DNA of 64,000 bases from Siccirubricoccus sp. G192 (GTDB lineage Bacteria; Pseudomonadota; Alphaproteobacteria; Acetobacterales; Acetobacteraceae): contig NZ_JAHREN010000001.1 of assembly GCF_019084075.1 (NCBI RefSeq), forward strand, positions 930,001 to 994,000, written 5' to 3'. Of the stretch, positions 52,808-63,531 are shown in pieces. Every line of letters begins with the position of its first letter. Position 1 is the stretch's first letter. Made by a program: the position numbers and the translations under genes. The notes below the pieces were generated by a model. That model saw nothing but the letters and a program-made list of their open reading frames with translations, was not told the DNA's origin and did not search any database.

Positions 52808-53100
52808 CAGCGCAACTCCTCCGCCTGCACCACGCCCTTCTCCAGCATCAGCGTGGTGATGGAACGCAGCCAGCGCTCGTAATAGGTGAGCGCGAGGTAT
52901 TCCTCCTCGGGGATGGATTCGATGCCGCGGCGCAGCTCGTCCACCGTCATCAGCTTCTTCTGGGCCAGAAGCTGGCGCAGCGCATCAACGCGCTTGCCGA
53001 AGGCATCCGGCGGTTCCTCGTCCCGTTCCACCGGCGTGCAGCGGAAGCGGGGGACGCCGCCCATGTCATGGGTGGCGGGGGTGCGGTCGGGGTCGCTCAT
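52807..53100 (-). CDS. Nitrile hydratase beta subunit, N-terminal-half protein
   Basis: A 97-residue helical protein with the N-terminal signature HDMGGVPRFRCTP and the helices FGKRVDALRQLLAQKKLMTV and YLALTYYERWLRSITTLMLE, followed by EKGVV, as in the first half of nitrile hydratase beta or the thiocyanate hydrolase beta subunit. P14K-type activators have a related fold, but the HDMGG motif favours a structural subunit. No other maturation protein is encoded in the operon. First gene of the group. Confidence 0.88.
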   Translation of the reverse strand: MSDPDRTPATHDMGGVPRFRCTPVERDEEPPDAFGKRVDALRQLLAQKKLMTVDELRRGIESIPEEEYLALTYYERWLRSITTLMLEKGVVQAEELR

Positions 53101-53198
53101 GGGGAGAGGCTAGGGCGATCGGGCGGCGGCCGTCCAGCGGCCTGATTTGGTGGGCCGATTCACCTGCCGCCCGGAAACCAGGCGTCAGGATCGGGCCG

Positions 53199-54107
53199 CT
53201 AGTTGATCGCCTCGTCCGGCGTCACGCCCCAGATCTCGGACCGCTTGATGTAACCGCGATGATCGGCCACCCGCACCTCGCACCAGGGGCTGCCGGCCTC
53301 GCATTGCCGGAGCGTGCCGATGACCCCTGGCTGTAGGCGGGCGACGGCGGGGGCGCCTTCCTCCGGCCGGCGGCGCAGCAACCGCTCCCCGCCCTGCACC
53401 AGGAAGGTGCGGCGGGCGCTGAGCAGCGGGCGCTGGACCCAGCCCTCGGTCCCCTCGGGGTCGCGGATGCGGCGCCAGATCTGGTGTTCCCCCACGATCT
53501 GCACCGGCAGGTCGCGGCGCTGATAGGTCCATTCCACGCGATAACGCAGATCCGGCCCGATCCGCATGTTCACTTGGCTGGAGCCAAGGGCGGCGAAGCG
53601 CGGCAGCGGCAGGCCGGTGACGTCGCCAACGCTCGGCCGGGGCGGGGTGGGTGGCGCCACGGGTTCCGGCGGCCGGACAACGCCGGCGGTGGCGGCAGCC
53701 CCGGCGGCGGCACCCGCGGCGGCTCCGGCGGCGCGGCGGCCCTGGCCGACGGGTGCCTGGCCGGCGGCCGGGCGCTGCGCGCTGGTGCTGCCGGGGCGTG
53801 GCTGCACGACCGGCGGGGCGGAGGGTGTGCGGGGCCTGGACGTGGCGGGGGCTGCGGGCGGGCGCGGCGGGGTTGGCGCCGCGGCCTGCGGCCGTGCCGG
53901 GGCGGTGGCGCCCTGCGCTGGCCGTGAGGGCTGGGCGGCCGGCCGGGAGGGTGCCGGTTGCGGCGCCGATTCGGCTGCCCCCGGGGGCTGCGGCGGCGGC
54001 ATCGTGGTCTGGCGGCCGAGGCTCGATTGCGCTCCCGCCGGGGAGGCGAGCAACATCCAGGGCAGCAGCAGTGCGGGCAGGAGGCGGTGGTTCACACCCC
54101 CCCGCAT
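53199..54107 (-). CDS. Secreted SH3-domain protein with Pro/Ala-rich linker
   Basis: A 302-residue periplasmic or surface protein with signal peptide (RLLPALLLPWMLLASPAGA). Residues about 30-170 are a Pro/Ala/Arg low-complexity linker. The C-terminal part has two bacterial SH3-like repeats (SSQVNMRIGPDLRYRVEWTY, WRRIRDPEGTEGWVQRPLLS; then GGERLLRRRPEEGAPAVARL and WCEVRVADHRGYIKRSE), the type that binds peptidoglycan or envelope partners. Single gene, divergent from nothing nearby. Confidence 0.85.
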   Translation of the reverse strand: MRGGVNHRLLPALLLPWMLLASPAGAQSSLGRQTTMPPPQPPGAAESAPQPAPSRPAAQPSRPAQGATAPARPQAAAPTPPRPPAAPATSRPRTPSAPPVVQPRPGSTSAQRPAAGQAPVGQGRRAAGAAAGAAAGAAATAGVVRPPEPVAPPTPPRPSVGDVTGLPLPRFAALGSSQVNMRIGPDLRYRVEWTYQRRDLPVQIVGEHQIWRRIRDPEGTEGWVQRPLLSARRTFLVQGGERLLRRRPEEGAPAVARLQPGVIGTLRQCEAGSPWCEVRVADHRGYIKRSEIWGVTPDEAIN

Positions 54108-54154
54108 GCCAAGCCTGGCCCCGACTGGTCAAGTTATGGTTGGTCACGCGCGGG

Positions 54155-54544
54155 TCATAGGGAAACACTCTGGCCATCCCCCAGTGCCGCAAGGAAGGTT
54201 GCCACCCCCGCCACTTCCACCCCCGGCGCCAGCGCCGCGCCGGTAAGGTCCTCGGCCCGCAGCCCGGCCTCGCAGGCGATGCGCCGGATGCCGAGTTCCA
54301 CCGCCGCCGGCAGCAAGGTGGCGATGCCGGCGACGCCGCGCGCCTCCAGCGCCGCCTCGCGCGGGTCCGCCAGCAGCGGCGAGGGGTCGAGGAACAGCCG
54401 GCAGCCGGCATTGGTGGCGAAAAGCACCACCTCCCGCCCCAGCGCCGCGGCGCCGGCGGCCAGCACCAGCGCATAATGCGCCCGCTCATGCCCGCCCGAG
54501 AGCAGCAGGATGCCGAGGGTCCTGGCCGGCGGCCCTGCCGCCAT
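54155..54544 (-). CDS. DsrE/DsrF-like family protein
   Basis: A 129-residue cytosolic protein with a Rossmann-like DsrE fold: [36 protein letters not shown] and [20 protein letters not shown]. Two cysteines (about 52 and 93) are in positions similar to the DsrE/TusD sulfur carrier cysteine region. It begins directly after the MoeB/HesA-like gene (one or two bases apart after correction of that gene), and could work with it in sulfur transfer. Confidence 0.8.
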   Translation of the reverse strand: MAAGPPARTLGILLLSGGHERAHYALVLAAGAAALGREVVLFATNAGCRLFLDPSPLLADPREAALEARGVAGIATLLPAAVELGIRRIACEAGLRAEDLTGAALAPGVEVAGVATFLAALGDGQSVSL

Positions 54545-54546
54545 GC

Positions 54547-55370
54547 TCACGCGGCGCAGACCGCCGGCGCGGGGTTGCGGTGCCGGGAGAGGTCGCGATC
54601 GAGGCATCCTCCCCGCAGAGCGCGCATTCCGGGTCGCGCCGCAGCCGCACCGTGCGGAACCGTGCATCCAGCGCGTCCCAGAGCAGCAGCCGGCCGGACA
54701 ATGTCTCGCCGATGCCGAGGATCAGCTTCAGCACCTCGGTCGCCTGCAAGGTGCCCATCACGCCGGTGACGGCGCCGAGCACGCCGGCTTCCGAGCAGCT
54801 CGGCACCAGCCCCTCCGGCGGGATCTCCGGGTGCAGGCAGCGGTGGCAGGGATGTGGCGGGCCGAGATGCGAGCGGAAGACCGAAAGCTGCCCCTCGAAG
54901 CGCAGCACCGCCGCCGAGACCAGCGGCCGGCCGAGCAGGTGGCAGGCATCGCCCAGCAGGAAGCGGGTGGCGAAATTGTCGGTGCCGTCGCAGACCAGGT
55001 CGTAGCGCGGGATCAGCTCCTGCGCGCTCTCCGCGTCCAGCCGGACCGCATGGGTTTCCACCCGCGTCTCCGGGTTGAGCGCAGCCAGCGTCTCCGCCGC
55101 GCTTTCCGCCTTGTTGCGGCCGATGCGGGCGGTGGTATGCGCCACCTGGCGTTGCAGGTTGGAGAGTTCCAGCCGGTCGTGGTCGATCAGCCCGATGGTG
55201 CCCACCCCCGCCGCTGCGAGATAGAGCGCCAGCGGCGAGCCGAGCCCGCCCGCCCCCACCACCAGCACCCGCGCGGCACGGAGGCGGGCCTGGCCCTCGG
55301 CGCCCACCTCCTGCAGCAGGATGTGGCGGGAGTAGCGGTGCAATTCGGCATCGGTGAAATCGAGGTCCAT
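54547..55370 (-). CDS. moeB: MoeB/ThiF/HesA family adenylyltransferase; probable frameshift near its end
   Basis: An E1-like enzyme of about 274 residues that adenylates the C-terminus of MoaD- or ThiS-type sulfur carriers. The ATP site [34 protein letters not shown], the catalytic segment [17 protein letters not shown] and the zinc cysteines PCHRCLHPE and ECALCGE are present. In the record the frame runs on to 54486, but one base inserted at about 54595 gives [15 protein letters not shown] and a stop at 54547, a normal end just before the DsrE gene. A start at 55397 is also possible. The sulfur carrier partner is not in the window. Confidence 0.85.
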
Positions 55371-55402
55371 GGCGGCGATATGGGGCGGCGCGGGCATCGG
55401 CG

Positions 55403-55850
55403 CTAGCGCGTTCCCGTGCTGCCGAAGCCGCCGGTGCCACGGGTGCTGTCGGGCAGCGCCGCCACCTCCCGCCAGGCGGCACGCGTCACCGGGGCCAGCA
55501 CGGCCTGGGCGATGCGCATGCCGCGCTCCACGGTGAAGGGTTCCGTGCCGGCATTCAGGAGGATGACCTGCAATTCCCCCCCGGTAGTCCTCGTCGATCG
55601 TGCCGGGGCTGTTCGGCACCAGGACGCCGTGCTTCAGCGCCAGGCCAGAGCGCGGCCGGATCTGCAATTCATGCCCCTCCGGCAGGGCGATGCGGAGCCC
55701 GGTCGGCACCAGGGCGCGGCCACCCGGCGGCACCAGCAGCGGCTCCGTCACCGCCGCCAGCAGGTCCATTCCCGCCGCACCCTCGGTGGCATAGGCGGGC
55801 AGCGGCAGGCCCTCGGCATGCGGCAGGCGCAGCACCGCGATCTCATTCAT
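55403..55850 (-). CDS. dut: dUTP diphosphatase; one frameshift
   Basis: With one base removed this is a 148-residue trimeric dUTPase that keeps uracil out of DNA. Motif 1 [11 protein letters not shown], motif 2 [11 protein letters not shown], motif 3 [12 protein letters not shown] are in one frame; motif 4 and the Gly-rich motif 5 ([10 protein letters not shown]) are in another. The break is a run of seven C/G at 55576-55582; six would give DYRGELQVIL. The start at 55850 overlaps the coaBC end. The coaBC-dut arrangement is common in bacteria. Confidence 0.88.
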
Positions 55851-57041
55851 GCCCCCCGGCTCCGCGATCGTCTCCGCGATCCGCTGCGCCAGGCGTTCCG
55901 CCACCGCCGCTTTCGGCATTTCCGGCCAGTCCTCCACGCCCATGGCGGTGATGAGATGCACCCGGTTCGCCTCGCCGCCCATGACATCGCCGGAGACGTC
56001 GTTGGCCACGATCCAGTCGCAGCCCTTGCGGGCGCGCTTCGCCATGGCGTGCTCCACCACCCGCTCGGTCTCCGCGGCGAAACCCACCACCAGGCCGGGC
56101 CGCCGCGCATGGGCGGAGAGGGTTGCCAGGATGTCCGGGTTCAGTGCCATGGCGAGGGTCGGCGCCGCCCCGCCCGGCTCCTTCTTCAGCTTCTGGCCGG
56201 ATTCCCGCGCCACCCGCCAATCGGCGACCGCGGCGGCCATGACGGCGATATCGGCGGGCAGCGCCGCCTCGCAGGCGGCCAGCATCTCGCGCGCGGATTC
56301 GATGCGCCGCACCGTCACGCCCGGCGGGTCCGGCACCATGACCGGGCCGGAAACCAGCGTAACCCGCGCGCCCAGCGCCGCCAACGCCGCGGCGATGGCA
56401 TGGCCCTGCTTGCCGCTGCTGCGGTTGGCGATGTAGCGCACCGGGTCGATCGGCTCATGCGTCGGGCCGGAGGTGACGAGGGCATGCCGCCCGGCGAGCG
56501 GCAGGCCGGCGGGGGCGAGCCGGGCCTGGACCGCCGCCAGGATCTCGGCGGGTTCGGCCAGCCGCCCGGGGCCGCTTTCCGGCTCCGCCATCTCGCCCAC
56601 GCCTGGGCCGACCACGCCCACGCCACGCGCCACCAGCGCCGCCATATTGGCTGACGTGGCGGGGTGTTCCCACATCGCCGGGTTCATCGCCGGCGCCACC
56701 AGCACCGGCGCGCGGGTCGCCAGCAGCACGGTGCTGGCCAGGTCATCCGCCAGTCCCGCCGCCATCTTCGCCAGGAGATCGGCCGAGGCCGGGGCCACCA
56801 CCACCAGGTCAGGCAGCCGGGCCAAGCGGATATGGCCGATCTCGGCCTCCGCCGCCCAGAGGTCGTCATGCACGCGCTGGCCGGTGATGCCCGCCAGCGC
56901 CTCCCGCGTCACGAAACGCGCGCCGCCGGCGGTGAGGATGCCGGTGACGGCGGCACCCTCGCGCCGCAGCAGGCGGGTCAGTTCCAGCGCCTTGTAGGCG
57001 GCGACGCTGCCCGCGATGACCAGGAGGATGCGCTTGCCCAT
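55847..57041 (-). CDS. coaBC: Bifunctional CoaBC (phosphopantothenoylcysteine synthetase/decarboxylase)
   Basis: A flavoprotein of about 397 residues for two steps of CoA synthesis. The CoaC part has [20 protein letters not shown], the flavin site and [12 protein letters not shown]; the CoaB part has [40 protein letters not shown] and VGFAAET. In the record its frame runs on without a stop into dut. A run of six C/G at 55852-55857 lies exactly there; five would give GCATGA, a stop overlapping the dut ATG. So a normal coaBC end with 4-base overlap is likely, and a CoaBC-Dut fusion is the less likely reading. Confidence 0.9.
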
Positions 57042-57101
57042 GAGCATGGGTGCAAGCCTAGACGGAAGCGGGGCGGCTGTCGCGCCCCCGCAAGCCGGGG
57101 T

Positions 57102-57987
57102 TCAGACCGGCCGGTCGCCCTTCACCGTGACCCGGTTGCCGTAGCGGGTATGCGGCCAGTAGTCCCACATGGCGCGGTGCTGGGCGCAGCGGTTGTCCCA
57201 GAAGGCGATGGAATTCTCGCGCCAGCGGAAGCGGCACTGGAACAGCGGGTTGGCCATGTGCTCGAAGAGGTAGTTCAGCACCCCCGTGCTCTCATCCACC
57301 GGCAGGTCGAGGATGCGGCGGGTGAAGCCCTTGTTGACGTAGAGCGCCTTCTTGCCCGTCACCGGATGGGTGCGGATCACCGGATGCACCGCGCGCGGAT
57401 AGGCCGGCTTGTCCTTCACGCCGAAATTCGCATAGGTGCCGCGGTAATTCTCCTCGCCGTCATGCAGCGCGGTCAGCCCTTCGAGATAGGCTTTCATGCG
57501 GTCCGACAGCGCATCATAGGCGGCATACATGCTGGCAAACAGCGTGTCGCCGCCGCGCGGGGGGGCATTGCCGGATATAGAGGATGCTGCCCATCGGCGG
57601 CTCCTCGTCGCAGGAGACGTCGGAATGCCAGCCCTCGCCATTGGCGCGCGGGCTGTCCTTGTCGGCCTTGATGATCATCAGCGCGGGGTGGCCGGGCTCG
57701 GAGGGTGCCGCGGGGTGGATGTGGAGCTCGCCGAAATGCCGGCCGAAATCCAGGTGCTGCTCCTGCGTCAGGTGCTGGTCGCGGAAGAAGATCACCAGGT
57801 TCTCGGCGAGCGCCCGGTGGATCTCGTCCATCTGCTGGTTGGAGGGGCGGGCCAGGTCCACGCCGCCGATCTCGGCGCCGATGATCGGCGTCAGCTTGTC
57901 GATGGTGATGGTCTCATAGGGCGCGGCCTCGTCCGCCGCGTGCTTGTAGCGCGGGCCGGTCCAGCGCGGATGCGGGATGGTGTTCAT
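57102..57987 (-). CDS. TauD/TfdA family Fe(II)/2-oxoglutarate dioxygenase; one frameshift
   Basis: With one base removed this is a 294-residue oxygenase. The metal site is the H-x-D in GWHSDVSCDEEPP with the distal His in NRCAQHRAMWDYWPHTRYGN, where the Arg that binds 2-oxoglutarate follows. LTPIIGAEIGGVDLARP opens the fold. The break is a run of seven G at 57559-57565, where six would read RQCPPRGGDTLF. GGGAG seven bases before the ATG at 57987 sets the start. It follows the Bug receptor gene in the reading direction by 11 bases, as in operons for sulfonate or aryloxyalkanoate use. Substrate unknown. Confidence 0.87.
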
Positions 57988-57998
57988 GGCTTTGCTCC

Positions 57999-58970
57999 CT
58001 ATTCCAGCCGGAGGCCGGCATCGCGGATGATGCGGCCCCAGCTTGCGATCTCGCTGATGGTGAAGGCCTGGAATTCCTCCGGTGTCGCCGGCGGCTCGCG
58101 CGAGCCGCCCATCTGGTCCAGCCGCGCCCGCACATCGGGCATCCGGAAGGCGGCCAGGATATCGCGTTGGATCTTCGCCACCACCGCCGGCGGCGTGGCG
58201 CGCGGCGCATAGAGGCCGGACCAGGTGGTGAATTGCAGCCCGGGCAGCCCCGCCTCCAGGCAACTCGGCACCTCCGGCACGGCGGGGTGGCGCTCGGGGT
58301 AGGAGACCGCCAGCGCATGCACCTCGCCCCGGTCCACCAGCGGCTTGGCGCCGACGATATCCACGGACATCATGGAGATGCGGCCATTCAGCAGGTCCGG
58401 GAAACCCGCCTGGTTGCCGCGATAGCCGACATGGGTGAACTCCACCCCCGTCAGCATGCGGAACAACTCGGAGGCGACGCGGGAGGGCACGCTGCCCTCG
58501 CCGTAATTGTGCCGCCCTGGTTCCGCCCGCAGCCGCTCGATCAGCGCGCCGAGGCTGGTGGTGCCGAGCCCCTTATGCGCCATCACCACGAAGGGCGAAT
58601 TGCCGAAGCGCGTCACCGCGGCGAAATCGCCGACCGGGTCGTAGGTCAGCCGCTCATAGAGCGCCGGGTTGGCGGCATGGGTCATGGCCGAGGTCGCCAG
58701 CAGCGTCAGCCCATCCGGCTTCGCCCGCGCCACCATCTGGCAGGCCAGCACGCCATTGCCGCCGCCCCGGTTGTCGATGACCACCGGCTTGCCCCAGAGC
58801 TGCGCCAGCTTGTCGGCGAAGAGCCGGCTGGTGATGTCCACCGAGGATCCCGCCGGCAGCGAGGTGACGATCGTGACCCGGTCCTGCGGCCATTCGCCGG
58901 TCTGCGCCCGCAGGCCGGGCGCAATGGCGGCGGTGGCGAGGCCACCGAGCAGGGCGCGGCGACTGGCCAA
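57999..58970 (-). CDS. Bug-family (TctC-like) solute-binding protein
   Basis: A 323-residue periplasmic receptor with a Tat-like or Sec signal (ASRRALLGGLATAAIAPGLR). Family hallmarks are VTIVTSLPAGSSVDITSRLF, the VVIDNRGGGNGVLACQMVAR segment and GQTFTHVGYRGN-like EFTHVGYRGNQAGFPDLLNG. Such proteins capture carboxylates for tripartite tricarboxylate transporters or act as orphan sensors. A TTG at 58970 with GGGGAG seven bases before it gives the family start; no membrane subunits are adjacent. It is transcribed together with the TauD-type dioxygenase. Confidence 0.88.
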   Translation of the reverse strand: MASRRALLGGLATAAIAPGLRAQTGEWPQDRVTIVTSLPAGSSVDITSRLFADKLAQLWGKPVVIDNRGGGNGVLACQMVARAKPDGLTLLATSAMTHAANPALYERLTYDPVGDFAAVTRFGNSPFVVMAHKGLGTTSLGALIERLRAEPGRHNYGEGSVPSRVASELFRMLTGVEFTHVGYRGNQAGFPDLLNGRISMMSVDIVGAKPLVDRGEVHALAVSYPERHPAVPEVPSCLEAGLPGLQFTTWSGLYAPRATPPAVVAKIQRDILAAFRMPDVRARLDQMGGSREPPATPEEFQAFTISEIASWGRIIRDAGLRLE

Positions 58971-59107
58971 GCCTGGTCTCCCCTGATCCGTTTCCTGTCC
59001 CGGTCTCCGCCGGGACGGAAAGGCTAGACCCGGAACCGCCGGGGCGCCAGCCTGGGCAGCCCCGGCCCGGCCCCGCAATCCGGCCCCGCAACAAGGAAAC
59101 GCCCCGC

Positions 59108-59509
59108 ATGACCGACCCCTTCGATCCCGCCGCGCATCCCGCCGCGGTGGCCGAGGCCATCGCCACGCTCGACCGCTTCCTCGCGGCGCTCAATGCCGGC
59201 GATGCCGCGGCCCTGGCGGAGACGCTGCATTTCCCGCATTACCGGCTGGCCGGCGGCCGGGTGACGGTCTGGCAGGATATCGCCGGCTACATGGCGCAAT
59301 CCCGCAACCGCCTCGGTGCCGAGTGGCACCGCTCGGTCTGCGACTTCCGCCGCCCGGTCGCCGCCGCCCCGGACAAGGTGCATCTGGATGTGCAATGGAC
59401 GCGGCTGCGCGCCGATGGCTTGCGCATCACCAGCTTCCGCGCGCTCTGGGTGATGGCACTGCTGGAGGGGCGCTGGGCGGCGCAGTTCCGCTCCAGCTTC
59501 GGCGCCTGA
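59108..59509 (+). CDS. NTF2-like protein of unknown function
   Basis: A 133-residue protein with a nuclear transport factor 2-like pattern: ATLDRFLAALNAGDAAALAE, TLHFPHYRLAGGRVTVWQD and WTRLRADGLRITSFRALWVM. AAGGAAA before the ATG supports the start. It is divergent from the Bug receptor gene and convergent with the glycosyltransferase gene. Function not known. Confidence 0.75.
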   Translation: MTDPFDPAAHPAAVAEAIATLDRFLAALNAGDAAALAETLHFPHYRLAGGRVTVWQDIAGYMAQSRNRLGAEWHRSVCDFRRPVAAAPDKVHLDVQWTRLRADGLRITSFRALWVMALLEGRWAAQFRSSFGA

Positions 59510-59522
59510 GGCGCCGGCGGCG

Positions 59523-60497
59523 TCAGCCGGGATAGGCCGTGAAGGGTCCATGCAGCGGCCGCGGCAGCACCGGCAGGGCATGCGCCGCGGCCAGCAGCAG
59601 CGCCCGCTTCGGCGAGGGCGCGGCGAGGAGCGAGGCGCGCAGCCTGGCCAGCCCCGCCTCCCGCTCGCCATGCCGGATCAGTTCGCGGCCGATGATCCAG
59701 GCATTCTCCGCCTCCGAGCGGCGCCGCAGCGCCCGCAGGCGGCTGACGCCAAGGCGCTCGGCCAGGAGCGGGTTGCCGAAGATCGCCCGCATCGCCGGGG
59801 CGAAGGCCGCGGGGTCATGGGCCATGCGGTGATAGGCGCTGCCGCTGCGCTGGCGGACGAAGAGCAGCGGCTCCTGCCCCGGCACGGTCACGAAGGGACC
59901 CTGCAGGGCCAGGCGGATCCAGTATTCCCAGTCCTCGCCGTAGCGGAGATGCGCCAGGAAGGGGCCGGCGCGCAGCACCGCCTCCCGCCGCAGCAGCAGG
60001 TGGCCGCCATTGGCAAAGAGGTTCTGCACCAGCAGGTGCCGCAGGATGTCACCGGCCGGGAAGGGGCCGGACTTCAGCCGGAGCGGCGGGTCGCCCGGCC
60101 CTGCATCCTCCGCCATGAAGGCATAGGGGCCATAGGCGCCGACCGCCCCCGGCGCCGCATCGAGCGCGGCAGCGAGGCGGGACAGCGCATCGGGCGCCAG
60201 CCAGTCATCGGCATCGAGGAACAGGATGCAATCGCCCCGCGCCTCGGCCATGGCCAGGCTGCGGGCAGCGGAAACGCCGGCATTCGGCTGGCGCAGCAGC
60301 CGGATGCGCGGGTCCGGGCGGGCGGCGACCACCTTCGCGGTGCCGTCGCGGGAGCCGTCATCCACCACCACCGCTTCCCAGTCCGGGAAATCCTGCGCCA
60401 GCACGCTGTCGAGCGCCGTGCCGATGAAGCGGGCGACATCGAAGGCCGGAATCAGGATGGAGATGGCGGGGGCGGGAGTGGCGAGGTCACGGTGCAC
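59523..60497 (-). CDS. Glycosyltransferase family 2 protein
   Basis: A 324-residue GT-A-fold enzyme. It begins ISILIPAFDVARFIGTALDS, has VVVDDGSRDGTAKVVAAR, the first nucleotide-binding Asp, and LFLDADDWLAPDALSRLAAA with the DxD metal site. The C-terminal part is helical with no clear membrane segment. It transfers a sugar from a nucleotide donor to an unknown acceptor. It stands alone on the minus strand, 185 bases downstream of nothing related. Confidence 0.88.
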   Translation of the reverse strand: MHRDLATPAPAISILIPAFDVARFIGTALDSVLAQDFPDWEAVVVDDGSRDGTAKVVAARPDPRIRLLRQPNAGVSAARSLAMAEARGDCILFLDADDWLAPDALSRLAAALDAAPGAVGAYGPYAFMAEDAGPGDPPLRLKSGPFPAGDILRHLLVQNLFANGGHLLLRREAVLRAGPFLAHLRYGEDWEYWIRLALQGPFVTVPGQEPLLFVRQRSGSAYHRMAHDPAAFAPAMRAIFGNPLLAERLGVSRLRALRRRSEAENAWIIGRELIRHGEREAGLARLRASLLAAPSPKRALLLAAAHALPVLPRPLHGPFTAYPG

Positions 60498-60682
60498 GGG
60501 CGCTCCGTGCCATGAAGCGGGGCGCCGTGGTGGTCACACCCGCGCGGCCGCGCGCAGATGTGTAGTCAGTGGGGACCGGCTGGGATGGCCGAAGGCGACC
60601 GCCCCCGCCAGCGCCGCGGCATCGCCGGGGAACCCCGGCAGCGCCCGAAGCGGGCGCCACCGGGCAGCCCCGGCGCCTGGCG

Positions 60683-61021
60683 TCACGCCTCGGCGGAGAC
60701 CGGGATGCCCTTGTCCTTCAGCATGGATTGCAACTCGCCGGCCTGGAACATCTCCATGATGATGTCGCAGCCGCCGACGAACTCGCCATTCACGTAAAGC
60801 TGCGGGATGGTCGGCCAATTGGCATAGGCCTTGATCCCCTCGCGGATCTCCATGTCCTCCAGCACATTCACGCCCTTGAAGGGCACGCCGATGTGGCTGA
60901 GGATCTGCACCACGCGGGCGCTGAAGCCGCATTGCGGGAAGACCGGGGTGCCCTTCATGTAGAGCACGACCGGGTTCGACTTGATGTCGCTTTCGATGCG
61001 TTCGAAGGCCGGGTTGGTCAT
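60683..61021 (-). CDS. grxD: Monothiol glutaredoxin (Grx4/GrxD family)
   Basis: A 112-residue thioredoxin-fold protein with the active site CGFS (Cys31, in [18 protein letters not shown]), the cis-Pro loop [20 protein letters not shown], and the EMFQAGEL end. These proteins coordinate a 2Fe-2S cluster with glutathione, often with BolA, for cluster delivery and iron homeostasis. It lies 33 bases downstream of bolA on the same strand, in line with joint function. Confidence 0.95.
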   Translation of the reverse strand: MTNPAFERIESDIKSNPVVLYMKGTPVFPQCGFSARVVQILSHIGVPFKGVNVLEDMEIREGIKAYANWPTIPQLYVNGEFVGGCDIIMEMFQAGELQSMLKDKGIPVSAEA

Positions 61022-61054
61022 CGGGATACTCTCCTTTCGGTCGGCGCGGGGGTG

Positions 61055-61288
61055 CTATTCGGGGGCCGAGGTCTGCAGCGCGAGGGCGTGCAGTTCACCA
61101 CCCATCCGGCCGCGCAGCGCGGCATAGACCAGCTGGTGCTGCTGCACGCGGCTCTTGCCGCGGAAGGCTTCGGAGACGACGGTGGCGGCATAGTGGTCGC
61201 CATCCCCCGCCAGGTCCTCGATGGTGACGCGGGCATCGGGCAGGGCTTCCCTGATCAGCGCCTCGATCTCCGCCGGCTGCATCGCCAT
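61055..61288 (-). CDS. bolA: BolA family protein
   Basis: A 77-residue protein with the class II KH-like BolA fold: IEALIREALPDARVTIEDLA, GDHYAATVVSEAFRGKSRVQ and the ligand-bearing HQLVYAALRGRMGGELHALA. The conserved His in QHQLVY and the loop before it bind Fe-S with glutaredoxin. It lies 6 bases downstream of purL and is followed by grxD. An in-frame ATG two codons later is an alternative start. Confidence 0.95.
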   Translation of the reverse strand: MAMQPAEIEALIREALPDARVTIEDLAGDGDHYAATVVSEAFRGKSRVQQHQLVYAALRGRMGGELHALALQTSAPE

Positions 61289-61294
61289 TCCGGG

Positions 61295-63523
<2,229 letters not shown>

Positions 63524-63531
63524 GGGTTCGT

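Noticed and set aside
54486-57047. A single 853-residue protein joining CoaBC, Dut and MoeB/HesA
   Set aside because: The middle is a frameshifted dut tail of Arg/His-rich nonsense; the three parts are normal separate genes, and the joins fall at G/C runs or lost stops.
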